From Verrucomicrobiota bacterium (GTDB lineage: Bacteria > Verrucomicrobiota > Verrucomicrobiia > Palsa-1439), in assembly GCA_016871575.1 (NCBI GenBank), contig VHCW01000032.1, positions 1 to 45,788 of the forward strand: a stretch of 45,788 nucleotides of DNA, given 5' to 3'. The notes under the pieces are model-generated. The model had not been told where the DNA came from, ran no database searches, and saw only the letters and a program-made list of their open reading frames with translations. Shown here piece by piece: positions 18,387 to 26,295 of this stretch (position 1 is the first letter of the stretch; each line of letters begins with the position of its first letter). A program made the position numbers and the translations under genes.

Positions 18387-19337
18387 ATGACAAAGAAGGC
18401 GCTGGGCAGGGGACTTGACGCATTGATCAGCGGCGGCGTTGTCCGCAGCGTCGCCGCTGAGGCTCCGCACATTGAGCCGGTGGTTCGTTCGCCGGTGCCA
18501 GCGCCCGTGGCGCAGCCGCCACGCGGCGACGAGGTGCTACGGCTCGACATCGGCTTGATCGAACCCAGTCCGTTCCAGCCGCGCACGGATTTTGATCCCG
18601 AACACCTTCGGGAACTCGCCGACTCCATCAAGCAACGGGGCGTCATCCAGCCCTTGCTGGTGCGGACCCGCCAAGGCGCAGATGGTGCGACGCGATACGA
18701 GTTGATCGCCGGCGAGCGGCGTTGGCGCGCTGCGAAGCAAGCGGGATTGGCCACGTTGCCGGCGATTGTGCGGCAGGCGAGCGACGAGGAAGTGCTGGAG
18801 ATGGCGCTCATCGAAAATCTCCAGCGCGAAGACCTCAACCCGATCGAGGAAGCGCACGCCTACGAACAACTGGCCACGCGGTTTCACCTGACACAGGACC
18901 AGATTGCCGAGAAGGTCGGGAGGAACCGCGCAACGGTTGCCAACGCCATCCGTTTGCTCGCGTTGCCTGAAGAAGTCCAGTCGTGGCTCGTGAACGGCCA
19001 ACTCAGCGTCGGCCACGCCAAGGCGATCCTCGGCCTCGCCATCGCCGAGGAACAGCGGCTCGTCGCCGAGCGCGTCCTGCGCCGCAGCTTGACCGTCCGC
19101 GAGACCGAACAACTCGTCGAGCACCTCAAAGGCGAAGCGAAAGCACGCGCCACCGGCACCGGCAGCGTCTCCGGCAAATCGGCGCAGGTGTTGGCCATTG
19201 AGGAGCGGTTGCGCCAGAAACTCGGCACGCACGTCAACCTCCGCCACGGCCGCAAAAAAGGCCGCATCGAGATCGAGTATTACGGCAACGAGGACCTGAC
19301 GCGCCTGCTCGGCATGCTGGGTATCGAAGACCTGTGA
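18387..19337 (+). CDS. parB: ParB chromosome partitioning protein
   Basis: A 316-residue DNA-binding CTPase that loads at parS sites and helps chromosome segregation. The N-terminus KKALGRGLDALI is the typical ParA-contact segment. The CTP-binding N-domain contains PFQPRTDF, GVIQPLLVR and GERRWRAA. A helix-turn-helix (LTQDQIAEKVGRNRATVANAIRLL spans about residues 175-200) reads parS, and the C-terminal dimer domain follows. An upstream in-frame ATG at 18354 exists, but the 18387 start begins with the conserved N-terminus and has AAGGAG upstream. No parA is next to it, which is unusual. No clear parS (TGTTTCACGTGAAACA-like) site was seen in the window. Confidence 0.94.
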   Translation: MTKKALGRGLDALISGGVVRSVAAEAPHIEPVVRSPVPAPVAQPPRGDEVLRLDIGLIEPSPFQPRTDFDPEHLRELADSIKQRGVIQPLLVRTRQGADGATRYELIAGERRWRAAKQAGLATLPAIVRQASDEEVLEMALIENLQREDLNPIEEAHAYEQLATRFHLTQDQIAEKVGRNRATVANAIRLLALPEEVQSWLVNGQLSVGHAKAILGLAIAEEQRLVAERVLRRSLTVRETEQLVEHLKGEAKARATGTGSVSGKSAQVLAIEERLRQKLGTHVNLRHGRKKGRIEIEYYGNEDLTRLLGMLGIEDL

Positions 19338-20299
19338 CTGCTTTTCATTCGCCGCGGCGCTCGCATTCTTACCGGACAGTTTACTGTTTCCTTGTTGCAG
19401 TGTGGGGCATGACGGTGGGGTTCGTTGCGTGCGGGCCGAAGCAGCCGTCGGAGATTGACTGGCAGGCGTTCAGCGGCAAGCGCGCCTATGCGCACGTGGA
19501 ACGGATCGTGGGGTACGGACCCCGACCGACCGCCAGTCCCGCCTTGATCAAGACCGCCACCTACATCAGCACCCAACTCCAAGAGTACGGTCTTGATGTG
19601 GAAGAACAGGCGTTCGTCGCACCCACGCCGCGCGGGCCGTTGCAATTCCGCAACGTCATCGGCAAAACCCGCACGCGCCGCGGCAGCGCCGGCAAGATCA
19701 TCATCATCGGCTCGCACTACGACACCAAATACCTGCCGTCCATGCACTTTGTCGGCGCCAACGACAGCGGTTCCAGTTCGGGCGCTCTCCTGGAGATGGC
19801 GCGCGTCACCTCCGGGGTGCCCAACCTCTGGTTTGTCTTTTTCGACGGTGAAGAGTGCGTGAAGGAATACGGCCCCAACGACGGCCTGTGGGGCAGCATG
19901 TTTTTTGTCGAGGACTTGAAAGGAAAAAAACAACTGGACCGCATCAAGGCGTTCATTTTGCTCGACATGATGGGCGACAAGGATCTTCACATCGTCATGC
20001 CGGGCAACAGTCATCGCGGCCTGGTGCAGCGCGTCTTCGAGTCCGCCAAGGCCACCGGCCATCGCTCCTATTTCAGCTTCAATCAACAACCCATCATGGA
20101 CGATCACGTTCCGTTCGCGCTGGCCGGCGTTCCAACGGTGGATCTGATTGACTTCCACTTCGGCAGCGCCCCCGGCCTGAACGACTACTGGCACACCGAG
20201 CAGGACACGCTCGACAAGATCAGCCCGCGCAGTTTGGAAATCGTCGGCCAGACCGCGTTGCACCTGGTGGATTCGCTCCGCCAGAATCCCAGATTTTAA
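19334..20299 (+). CDS. glutaminyl-cyclase-like M28 family metallohydrolase, probable lipoprotein
   Basis: A 321-residue exported protein. A hydrophobic segment (about residues 14-31) ends in VGFVAC, close to a lipobox, so it is probably an outer-membrane or periplasmic lipoprotein. The fold and zinc ligands match M28 aminopeptidase-like glutaminyl cyclases: SHYDTK, the Asp in GANDSGSS, the Glu pair in FFDGEEC, DDHVPFALAGVP, and the late His in YWHTEQDT. Such enzymes make N-terminal pyroglutamate; an aminopeptidase activity is the alternative. It starts with GTG overlapping the parB stop (GTGA), so it is co-translated with parB, and it overlaps the convergent tadA stop by four bases. Confidence 0.82.
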   Translation: MTAFHSPRRSHSYRTVYCFLVAVWGMTVGFVACGPKQPSEIDWQAFSGKRAYAHVERIVGYGPRPTASPALIKTATYISTQLQEYGLDVEEQAFVAPTPRGPLQFRNVIGKTRTRRGSAGKIIIIGSHYDTKYLPSMHFVGANDSGSSSGALLEMARVTSGVPNLWFVFFDGEECVKEYGPNDGLWGSMFFVEDLKGKKQLDRIKAFILLDMMGDKDLHIVMPGNSHRGLVQRVFESAKATGHRSYFSFNQQPIMDDHVPFALAGVPTVDLIDFHFGSAPGLNDYWHTEQDTLDKISPRSLEIVGQTALHLVDSLRQNPRF

Positions 20300-20766
20300 C
20301 TTGTTGCGCGTTTCGCGCGGAAAAACTCCTGCAACAATCGTCGCGCATCATCCTCGCGCACGCCGCCGACAACCTCAACAGTGTGATTCAATCCCGGACA
20401 CGACGTGATATCGAATGCCGATCCCGCGCCGCCGGACCGGTCGTCGCGCACGCCGAACACCACGCGGGCCACGCGCGACAGCGTGATCGCCCCGGCGCAC
20501 ATCGGGCACGGTTCCTTCGTCGCGAACAGGGAACAACCTTCCAGCCGCCAGTCGCCCAGTGCGTGCGCCGCCTGCGTGATGGCGAGCATTTCGGCGTGCG
20601 CCGTTGCGTCGCGCAACATCTCCACCTGGTTGTGGGCGCGGGCGATGACGCGGTTTTCACGGACGACGACCGCCCCGACCGGCACCTCATCCGCGTCAAA
20701 CGCCATCTGCGCAAGGCGCAACGCCTCGCGCATGAAATAATCGTCGCTGGTCAGGTCAATCGCCAC
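20296..20766 (-). CDS. tadA: tRNA-specific adenosine deaminase TadA
   Basis: A 156-residue zinc enzyme that deaminates A34 to inosine in tRNA-Arg(ACG). The zinc and catalytic residues are H57-A-E59 (TAHAEM) and C87 and C90 in PCPMCAG; GAVVV and HNQVE are also typical. A GTG at 20766 is preferred: it gives the expected N-terminus just before YFMREAL, and lies eight bases after the stop of the nucleotide-sugar dehydrogenase gene. An ATG further upstream (20850) would overlap that gene by 76 bases. No inserted or missing residues are seen. Confidence 0.93.
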   Translation of the reverse strand: MAIDLTSDDYFMREALRLAQMAFDADEVPVGAVVVRENRVIARAHNQVEMLRDATAHAEMLAITQAAHALGDWRLEGCSLFATKEPCPMCAGAITLSRVARVVFGVRDDRSGGAGSAFDITSCPGLNHTVEVVGGVREDDARRLLQEFFRAKRATS

Positions 20767-20774
20767 GGTGCGCG

Positions 20775-22427
20775 CTACCGTTTTCCCTTGCGTCGGACTT
20801 CTTCCTTGATGCGTTGAATGTGGCCGCGTCCAAGCGCCTTCACCTCGCAACCCAGCTCGAAGTACCGGCGAATCTTGTCGTCGCTGAGGATGCCGTAGCA
20901 GTCAATTACCGCCAGCGGGCCGCTGGCCCACTTCACCACGTCGTCGGGTTTCAAACCGAGATATTCCTGGTGTGGCACGGCGAAGATGACAGCCTCCGCG
21001 TCGTCGAGCGCCGCCTTGAGGTCTTTCAGCACCTGCGTTTTCGAGAGGCCGTCCTGGTTGCGGAAAAACCGGCTCCACGAATGGCCGGGCGCGGGATAGA
21101 CGTCCTGATTTTCCAACTCGTACCAGTGTTCGACGTACGGGTCGTGGACGCGCATCTCGGCGCCCATCTCGGTGAGTTTGCGGGTGACCAGTTCGCTGCC
21201 GCTGTAGCGGGTGTCGCCGACATCCTGCCGGTAGCTGGCGCCGCAAATCAACACGTCGGCGCCGGCGATGTAGCGGCCCATGTTGCGCAGCGCGTCGCGC
21301 GTCAACTCGGCGACGTGCAGGCCGCGGGTATCGTTGATGTCAATCGCAGTCGGCGTCAGTTTGAACACGGCGTCGCCGTCCTCGAATCCGAGGATGTGCT
21401 GGTAGGCCCAGTAGCCGAGGCCGCCGTCCTTCGGGAGGCAATAACCGCCGATGCCGGGGCCGGGGAAGATCATGTTGCTGTGGGTCGGGCGCATCTTGAT
21501 GGCGTTGATGACCTTGATGAGGTCCACGCCGTTGCGCTCGGCGAAGAGGCTCCACTCGTTCAAAAAGGCTAGGATCGTCGCCCGGTAGGAGTTCTCGACA
21601 ATCTTGGTCGTCTCCGACTCGATGGGGCGATCCATCACGGTCAGCGGGAACTCGCGCGTATTGAGGACTTCGTGCAGGAACTTTTCAACGCGTTTGCGGG
21701 CTTCTGCGTTGCAGCCGGAGCAGACCCGCCAGAAATCGCGGATGCTGGCGACGTACTCGCGGCCCGGCATCACGCGCTCGAAGCTGTGCGCCAACAGCGG
21801 CGTCGCTTTCAGGCCGCGCGCGGCAAACGCTTTCTTCAAAATCGGCCACGCGACGAATTCGGTCGTGCCCGGCGCGACGGTGGTCTCGATGAGCACGAGG
21901 CATTTGGGCGGGATTTTCTCGCCGATGGTGCGCATCGTCGCTTCGAGCGCCGCCATGTCGGCTTCGCCGGTTTTCATTTTGCCGAGGTCTTGCTTGGCGT
22001 AATCGCACTGCACGTCCACCACGACGCAATCGGCCAGTTTCAAGCAATCGCTGTTGAAGGTGGCAGTGAGCGTTTTCTTTTCGAGTACGGTTCGCGCGAT
22101 CATCTTGTCCACTTCCGGGTCCTCGGCCTTGACCGGCGACTGGCCGCGGCTGAGGAGCGGAATCTTCCAGTAACTGCGCGTGCTCGGCCGCTGGCAGCCG
22201 ATGACGAACTTGCTTGGCCGCCCTTTCTTGTCGGCGGTGTCGGCGACGATGGCCGCCATTACTGCGCCGACGAAACCGACGCCCATGACGACGACGATTT
22301 CCTTTCCCTCCTTGCGAGCAGCAGCGGCGAGCGACTCAAGCCGCTCCATTTCTGGCGCGTACTCGTCTGGGGCGGGGATGGCGAACTGTTCACCGTTGGG
22401 CGCGACGGAATACTGGGGCTTGCTCAT
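20775..22427 (-). CDS. nucleotide-sugar (UDP-glucose/GDP-mannose type) dehydrogenase
   Basis: A 550-residue NAD-dependent dehydrogenase that oxidises a nucleotide sugar to the uronic acid for surface polysaccharides. A Rossmann motif GVGFVG (residues 49-54) comes after an unusual 45-residue N-terminal extension. The catalytic cysteine is in PGIGGYCLPKDGG (about residue 330), and the C-terminal UDP-binding domain carries VLICGASYRQDVGDTRYS. It is about 100 residues longer than typical UDP-glucose dehydrogenases because of the extension and an insert near QDVYPAPGHSWSRFFRN. A GGAGAG ribosome binding site precedes the ATG at 22427. Nucleotide preference is not certain. Its product could feed the glycan genes at 30-38 kb. 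Confidence 0.85.
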   Translation of the reverse strand: MSKPQYSVAPNGEQFAIPAPDEYAPEMERLESLAAAARKEGKEIVVVMGVGFVGAVMAAIVADTADKKGRPSKFVIGCQRPSTRSYWKIPLLSRGQSPVKAEDPEVDKMIARTVLEKKTLTATFNSDCLKLADCVVVDVQCDYAKQDLGKMKTGEADMAALEATMRTIGEKIPPKCLVLIETTVAPGTTEFVAWPILKKAFAARGLKATPLLAHSFERVMPGREYVASIRDFWRVCSGCNAEARKRVEKFLHEVLNTREFPLTVMDRPIESETTKIVENSYRATILAFLNEWSLFAERNGVDLIKVINAIKMRPTHSNMIFPGPGIGGYCLPKDGGLGYWAYQHILGFEDGDAVFKLTPTAIDINDTRGLHVAELTRDALRNMGRYIAGADVLICGASYRQDVGDTRYSGSELVTRKLTEMGAEMRVHDPYVEHWYELENQDVYPAPGHSWSRFFRNQDGLSKTQVLKDLKAALDDAEAVIFAVPHQEYLGLKPDDVVKWASGPLAVIDCYGILSDDKIRRYFELGCEVKALGRGHIQRIKEEVRRKGKR

Positions 22428-22451
22428 GGGGATCTCTCCTTTATCGCGCGG

Positions 22452-22481
22452 AGTATAACATCAACAGTGGGGAAGATTCAA
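22452..22481 (-). promoter_or_regulatory. predicted promoter of the nucleotide-sugar dehydrogenase gene
   Basis: On the minus strand TTGAAT (22481-22476), an 18-base spacer and TATACT (22457-22452). The short leader (about 18 bases) contains GGAGAG before the ATG at 22427. Confidence 0.5.
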
Positions 22482-22566
22482 CTGGAACGAGCGCAACCGT
22501 CCGAACGAACGTGGAACGAGCACCGACAGGGCAATCATCGAGAAACGCACGGCCAACGCACACCAT

Positions 22567-22600
22567 ACACAATTCTGAAACGACCGTTACAAAATTGTGT
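22567..22600. repeat. 8-bp inverted repeat in a divergent intergenic region
   Basis: ACACAATT (22567-22574) and AATTGTGT (22593-22600) are exact reverse complements, spaced by 18 bases. They lie in the 327-base gap (22428-22754) between the divergent dehydrogenase and cyclophilin genes. A second small inverted repeat AAAGAA-CGGCC-TTCTTT lies at 22691-22707. Either could be an operator; nothing else was recognised in this gap apart from the two promoters. Confidence 0.4.
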
Positions 22601-22719
22601 AAAAGTCACCGGCGGTGTGGCAGTGCCGTCTTTGTAGCCGGCCGTGGTATTCGCTGTAATCCGTCAAATCGGCGCAGCCACTCGTCAAAAAAAGAACGGC
22701 CTTCTTTGCCATCGTGCGC

Positions 22720-22747
22720 TTGCAATGTGGACGCCGTTCGGTACAGT
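22720..22747 (+). promoter_or_regulatory. predicted promoter of the cyclophilin gene
   Basis: TTGCAA (22720-22725), a 16-base spacer and TACAGT (22742-22747). The expected transcript start falls at 22753-22755, at or just before the ATG at 22755, and no ribosome binding site precedes it. Confidence 0.45.
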
Positions 22748-22754
22748 GTGCGCC

Positions 22755-23381
22755 ATGCGTTACCTGCACACTCACTTGCTGATGGCCGCGCTCGTGCTGT
22801 TCGGTTGCGGCAAACCCGTCGCACAAACCAAAGAGGAACCCAAGAAGGAGCCCAAGATGGAAACCACAAACGAAGTCGCTGTGATTGATACCACGTATGG
22901 AACCATGGTCGTTGAGTTTTTCGAGAAGGACGCGCCCAACACCATCGCCAACTTCAAGAAACTCGCGCGCGACAAATTCTACGACGGCACGGCGTTTCAC
23001 CGGATCGTCAAGGGGTTCATGATCCAAGGCGGCGACCCGCTCAGCAAGGAGCCGGGCAACCCGAACGTCGGCACGGGCAGCCCCGGCTACCGGATCAAAG
23101 CCGAGTTCAACGCCAATAAACACGTTTTCGGCGTGCTCTCCATGGCCCGTTCGCAAGATCCCGATTCGGCCGGCAGCCAGTTCTTCATCTGCACCGGCGA
23201 CGCCACGTTCCTCGACCGTCAGTACACGGCCTTTGGCCGGCTCATCAAGGGCGACGACGCGCTGCGCAAGATTGACGATGTGCCGACGCGCACCGGGCGT
23301 TCCGGCGAAAAGAGCGAGCCGACCGAACGCGTGGTTGTTCGCAAAGTGACGATTGCCAATCGCGCCGACGCGATGAAGTAG
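22755..23381 (+). CDS. peptidyl-prolyl isomerase, cyclophilin type, lipoprotein
   Basis: A 208-residue exported foldase. The N-terminus ends in LVLFGC, a lipobox that would anchor it to a membrane, followed by a Lys/Glu-rich linker. The cyclophilin domain (about residues 40-200) has FHRIVKGFMIQGGDP with the active-site Arg and Phe, SMARSQDPDSAGSQFFI and DRQYTAFGRLIKG. The tryptophan that binds cyclosporin in human CypA is not at the usual place, as in most bacterial forms. The ATG at 22755 starts directly at the signal peptide; the frame upstream of it lacks export character. It is monocistronic or co-transcribed with the 5'-nucleotidase gene 66 bases downstream. Confidence 0.9.
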   Translation: MRYLHTHLLMAALVLFGCGKPVAQTKEEPKKEPKMETTNEVAVIDTTYGTMVVEFFEKDAPNTIANFKKLARDKFYDGTAFHRIVKGFMIQGGDPLSKEPGNPNVGTGSPGYRIKAEFNANKHVFGVLSMARSQDPDSAGSQFFICTGDATFLDRQYTAFGRLIKGDDALRKIDDVPTRTGRSGEKSEPTERVVVRKVTIANRADAMK

Positions 23382-23447
23382 GTTCGTGATTGTGATGCAT
23401 AGGTGGCGGGGCAGTCGCTGGCCTGTCAGCCGGGTTTGAGAATCATC

Positions 23448-24971
23448 ATGAGAACTGTCTGTTTATGGCTGCTGTTGTTGATTTCCCCGGTCTGGGCGCG
23501 GGAAGTCCGGATTACTGTCCTCCACACGACGGACCTCCACGGGCAGGTGGAGAACCTCGCGCGTTGCGCCACGCTCATTCACCAAACGCGCGCCTCGGAA
23601 CAGAACGTGTTGTTGGTGGACAATGGCGACACGATCCAAGGGACGGCAGTGAGTTGGCTGACGGGCGGCGAGGTGATGATTCGTTTGATGAACGCGCTCC
23701 GCTATGACGCCTGGGTGCTGGGCAATCACGAGTTCGATTGGGGCTTGGCGAAACTCACCAATTGCATCGCGCAGGCCGCGATGCCGGTGTTGGCCGCGAA
23801 TGCCGTCGGCTTGGCGCGTGTGGAACCCTACATCATCCGGGAAGTGGACGGCGTGAAGGTGGCGGTGATGGGACTGACGACGCCGGGGATTCCGAACTGG
23901 AGCCGTCCGCGGCTGATTCCGGGATTGCAGTTCGCCGGCTCGGTGGAAACACTTCGTCGTATCGTGCCAGCGGCGCGCAAGGCTGGGGCGCAACTGTTCG
24001 TGCTGGTTGTTCACCAAGGCTACAAGGAACGCGGCGACGACCACGCAAACCAGATCCGCGCCATTGCGGAGCGGTTTCCGGAACTGGAAGTAATCATCGG
24101 CGGCCACTCACACCGGGAGTTCCACGGGCTGCGCATCGGGCAAAGCCTCTACACGCAGGCCGGGTTTCATGGGCGGCGCTTGGGGCGCGTCGATTTGGTG
24201 TTCGACACCGAGAAACGCAAGGTCGTGTCACGCCGGTCACGCACGTTGTCGTCGGAGGAAACCGTCGGGCCGGACCAAGCGCTGATGTCGCTGGCGCGCG
24301 AGGATTTGGAGCGGGCGCAACGGTATCTGGCGACGCCCCTGGGCGAGGCTGCGGAGGACATTTCGCCGCGGGGCGGACCGAAGCGCGAGACGCCGATCCA
24401 CGATCTGATCTGCCGCGCCATCGCCGCGGCGCTGGAACAGCGCGGGGTGAAGGTGGACGCGGTGGTGCACGGGTTGTTGAGCGCGCGCGAACTGCTCGCC
24501 AAGGGGCCGGTGACGATTGCCGACGTGTGGCGGATTGTACCGTATGAGAATACCGTTGGCGTGGCACAGCTTCGGCCTTCGCAACTCCGAGAGATTCTCG
24601 ACGAGAATGCGGAGAAACACGGCAAGCCCGAGTTTCGCGGCATCTGGGGGATTCGCTGGCGGTTTGACCCGCGCGCCGAGACGGGAAAAAGGACGCTGGA
24701 ATTGCGGCGGGCCGACGGCGCGGTCATTGGGGAAGGGGAACAATTGGCGGTGGCGTTCAACAGTTACGAGCTTGCCAGCGGCGGGTTGCGCTGGCCGACA
24801 TTGCGGGAGATCGCAGACTTGCCGGGGACCAAGCTGATGGAGTATGACATTGGCACGCGGGAAGCCCTGGCGGAACTGATTCGGCGGGAACGTGTTCTGT
24901 CGCCCCGCACCAATGGCTGGTGGGAAGCAGCGGAAGCGCCGCGCCGGCGCACGAAGGCGCTGGCACGCTAA
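23448..24971 (+). CDS. secreted 5'-nucleotidase / metallophosphoesterase (UshA family)
   Basis: A 507-residue periplasmic nucleotidase. After a signal peptide (residues 1-17, cleavage after VWA) the calcineurin-like metallophosphatase domain shows its metal ligands in order: TTDLHGQ, DNGDTIQG, LGNHEFDWG, VVHQG and GGHSH. The C-terminal nucleotide-binding domain (about 310-500) has the family stretches VTIADVWRIVPYENTV and a late AFNSYELASGG. It likely cleaves extracellular nucleotides for phosphate and nucleoside uptake. The ATG at 23448 precedes the signal peptide; an upstream GTG (23403) would add an unlikely leader. Its last codons overlap the sigma-54 promoter of the next gene. Confidence 0.88.
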   Translation: MRTVCLWLLLLISPVWAREVRITVLHTTDLHGQVENLARCATLIHQTRASEQNVLLVDNGDTIQGTAVSWLTGGEVMIRLMNALRYDAWVLGNHEFDWGLAKLTNCIAQAAMPVLAANAVGLARVEPYIIREVDGVKVAVMGLTTPGIPNWSRPRLIPGLQFAGSVETLRRIVPAARKAGAQLFVLVVHQGYKERGDDHANQIRAIAERFPELEVIIGGHSHREFHGLRIGQSLYTQAGFHGRRLGRVDLVFDTEKRKVVSRRSRTLSSEETVGPDQALMSLAREDLERAQRYLATPLGEAAEDISPRGGPKRETPIHDLICRAIAAALEQRGVKVDAVVHGLLSARELLAKGPVTIADVWRIVPYENTVGVAQLRPSQLREILDENAEKHGKPEFRGIWGIRWRFDPRAETGKRTLELRRADGAVIGEGEQLAVAFNSYELASGGLRWPTLREIADLPGTKLMEYDIGTREALAELIRRERVLSPRTNGWWEAAEAPRRRTKALAR

Positions 24972-24976
24972 CTGCA
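24961..24976 (+). promoter_or_regulatory. sigma-54 (-24/-12) promoter before pilC/gspF
   Basis: TGGCACG (24961-24967), four bases, then CTGCA (24972-24976). The invariant GG (24962-24963) and GC (24974-24975) are spaced by exactly ten bases, as RpoN requires. Only one base departs from the core consensus (C for T before TGC). It overlaps the stop of the nucleotidase gene and lies 28 bases before the ATG at 25005. A gene for a sigma-54 activator follows at 26296. Confidence 0.7.
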
Positions 24977-25004
24977 ACAAGTTGACGCGGAGATTTGATT
25001 TTCG

Positions 25005-26216
25005 ATGGCAATATTTACTTATCAAGCACGAGATGCCTCGGGCAAGATCATGGCTGGGGAGATTGATGCCGCCGACCAGTCGGGCGCCGCAGCGCTGTTG
25101 ATGAACCGCAACTTGGTGGTGACGCAACTGCGGCTGGGGTCTGGACGGAAAGCTGCCGCGGTTGCCCGTTATCAAGGCAAGGTCAAGGCTCAGGACATGG
25201 TGGTGTTTACCCGCCAGTTGGCTACCATGATGGCTGCCGGCCTGCCTTTGGTCCAATCCATGACGGCGCTGGAGGAGCAGACCGAGAGCAAGACCTTCAA
25301 ACCGATCCTGCGCAACGTGACCGAGCGGATCGAAGCCGGCGATTCGTTCTCGCAGGCGCTCGCGCAACACCCCAAAGTGTTCAATCGCCTCTACGTCAGC
25401 ATGGTCGAGGCCGGCGAGACCGGCGGTTTGCTGGCTGAGATTCTCGACCGCGTGGCGTCGTATTTGGAGGCGACGGCGCGGCTGAAGAAGAAAGTGAAAT
25501 CGGCGATGAGCTACCCGACGATTGTCTGCTGCATCGCGATCGTGATTTCGCTGTTTCTCATCATGAAGGTCATCCCGATCTTTGCCGACATCTACAAGGA
25601 CTTCGGCGCGAAACTGCCGGCGCCGACCCAGATGTTGATCAGCTTCAGCGAATTGTTGCGCAACTATTTTCTGTTCTTCCTGACGGGAACAGCCGCTTTC
25701 ATCTTCGGCCTCATCAAGCTGAAAAAAACCAAACAGGGAACGGAGGCGTGGGACCGCCTGAAACTGAGGCTGCCGCTGTTCGGGAAATTGATCCACAAGA
25801 TTTGCATGTCGCGGTTTGCGCGCACGTTTGCGGCGTTGTTGCGCAGCGGCGTGCCGATTCTGGAGACGCTGCGCATTGTCGGCCAATCCTCCGGCAACAC
25901 GCTGGTCGAGTACGCCGTTGTGGCCACCGCCACCGGCATCGAGAAGGGCGAAAGCCTCGCCGTGGCGCTCGGTCAACACAAGGTGTTCCCTCCCATGCTC
26001 GTCCGCATGGTCTCCGCCGGCGAACAGACGGGCAAGGTGGACGTCATGCTGGAGAAGATCTCCGACTTCTATGACGAGGAAATCGAGGCGACGCTGAACG
26101 GATTGACCTCGCTGATCGAGCCGCTCCTGATCGTGTTCCTCGGCGTCGTGGTCGGCACGATTGTCATCTGCATGTTCCTGCCCATCTTCAAACTCAACGA
26201 GATCGTGCAGTTCTAG
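25005..26216 (+). CDS. type IV pilus / type II secretion inner-membrane platform protein (PilC/GspF)
   Basis: A 403-residue inner-membrane protein that couples the assembly ATPase to pilin insertion or extraction. Two homologous T2SSF domains are seen: the first starts at FTRQLATMMAAGLPLVQSM (about residue 68) and the second at RFARTFAALLRSGVPILETL (about 271). Three membrane helices lie near 175-195, 220-240 and 372-392. N-terminus FTYQARDASGKIMAGEI and the end LPIFKLNEIVQF are typical. PilC and GspF cannot be told apart from sequence alone; a PilR-like regulator next door favours pili. No pilin or PilB/T gene is in the window. GGAG lies 12 bases before the ATG. Confidence 0.92.
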   Translation: MAIFTYQARDASGKIMAGEIDAADQSGAAALLMNRNLVVTQLRLGSGRKAAAVARYQGKVKAQDMVVFTRQLATMMAAGLPLVQSMTALEEQTESKTFKPILRNVTERIEAGDSFSQALAQHPKVFNRLYVSMVEAGETGGLLAEILDRVASYLEATARLKKKVKSAMSYPTIVCCIAIVISLFLIMKVIPIFADIYKDFGAKLPAPTQMLISFSELLRNYFLFFLTGTAAFIFGLIKLKKTKQGTEAWDRLKLRLPLFGKLIHKICMSRFARTFAALLRSGVPILETLRIVGQSSGNTLVEYAVVATATGIEKGESLAVALGQHKVFPPMLVRMVSAGEQTGKVDVMLEKISDFYDEEIEATLNGLTSLIEPLLIVFLGVVVGTIVICMFLPIFKLNEIVQF

Positions 26217-26221
26217 AACGT

Positions 26222-26238
26222 TGACAACGCTGTTGTCA
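26222..26238. promoter_or_regulatory. operator-like palindrome between pilC and pilR
   Basis: TGACAAC-GCT-GTTGTCA, a perfect 7-bp dyad beginning five bases after the pilC/gspF stop and 57 bases before the regulator start. Its size fits a binding site for a dimeric regulator, such as an upstream activator site for the adjacent sigma-54 activator. A weak hairpin terminator is the alternative, but no T-run follows. Confidence 0.4.
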
Positions 26239-26295
26239 GTGTGCCTGTTCTTGACGGTCGGGAGCGTTGCTGATAACGTCGGCGGCACCTGGATT

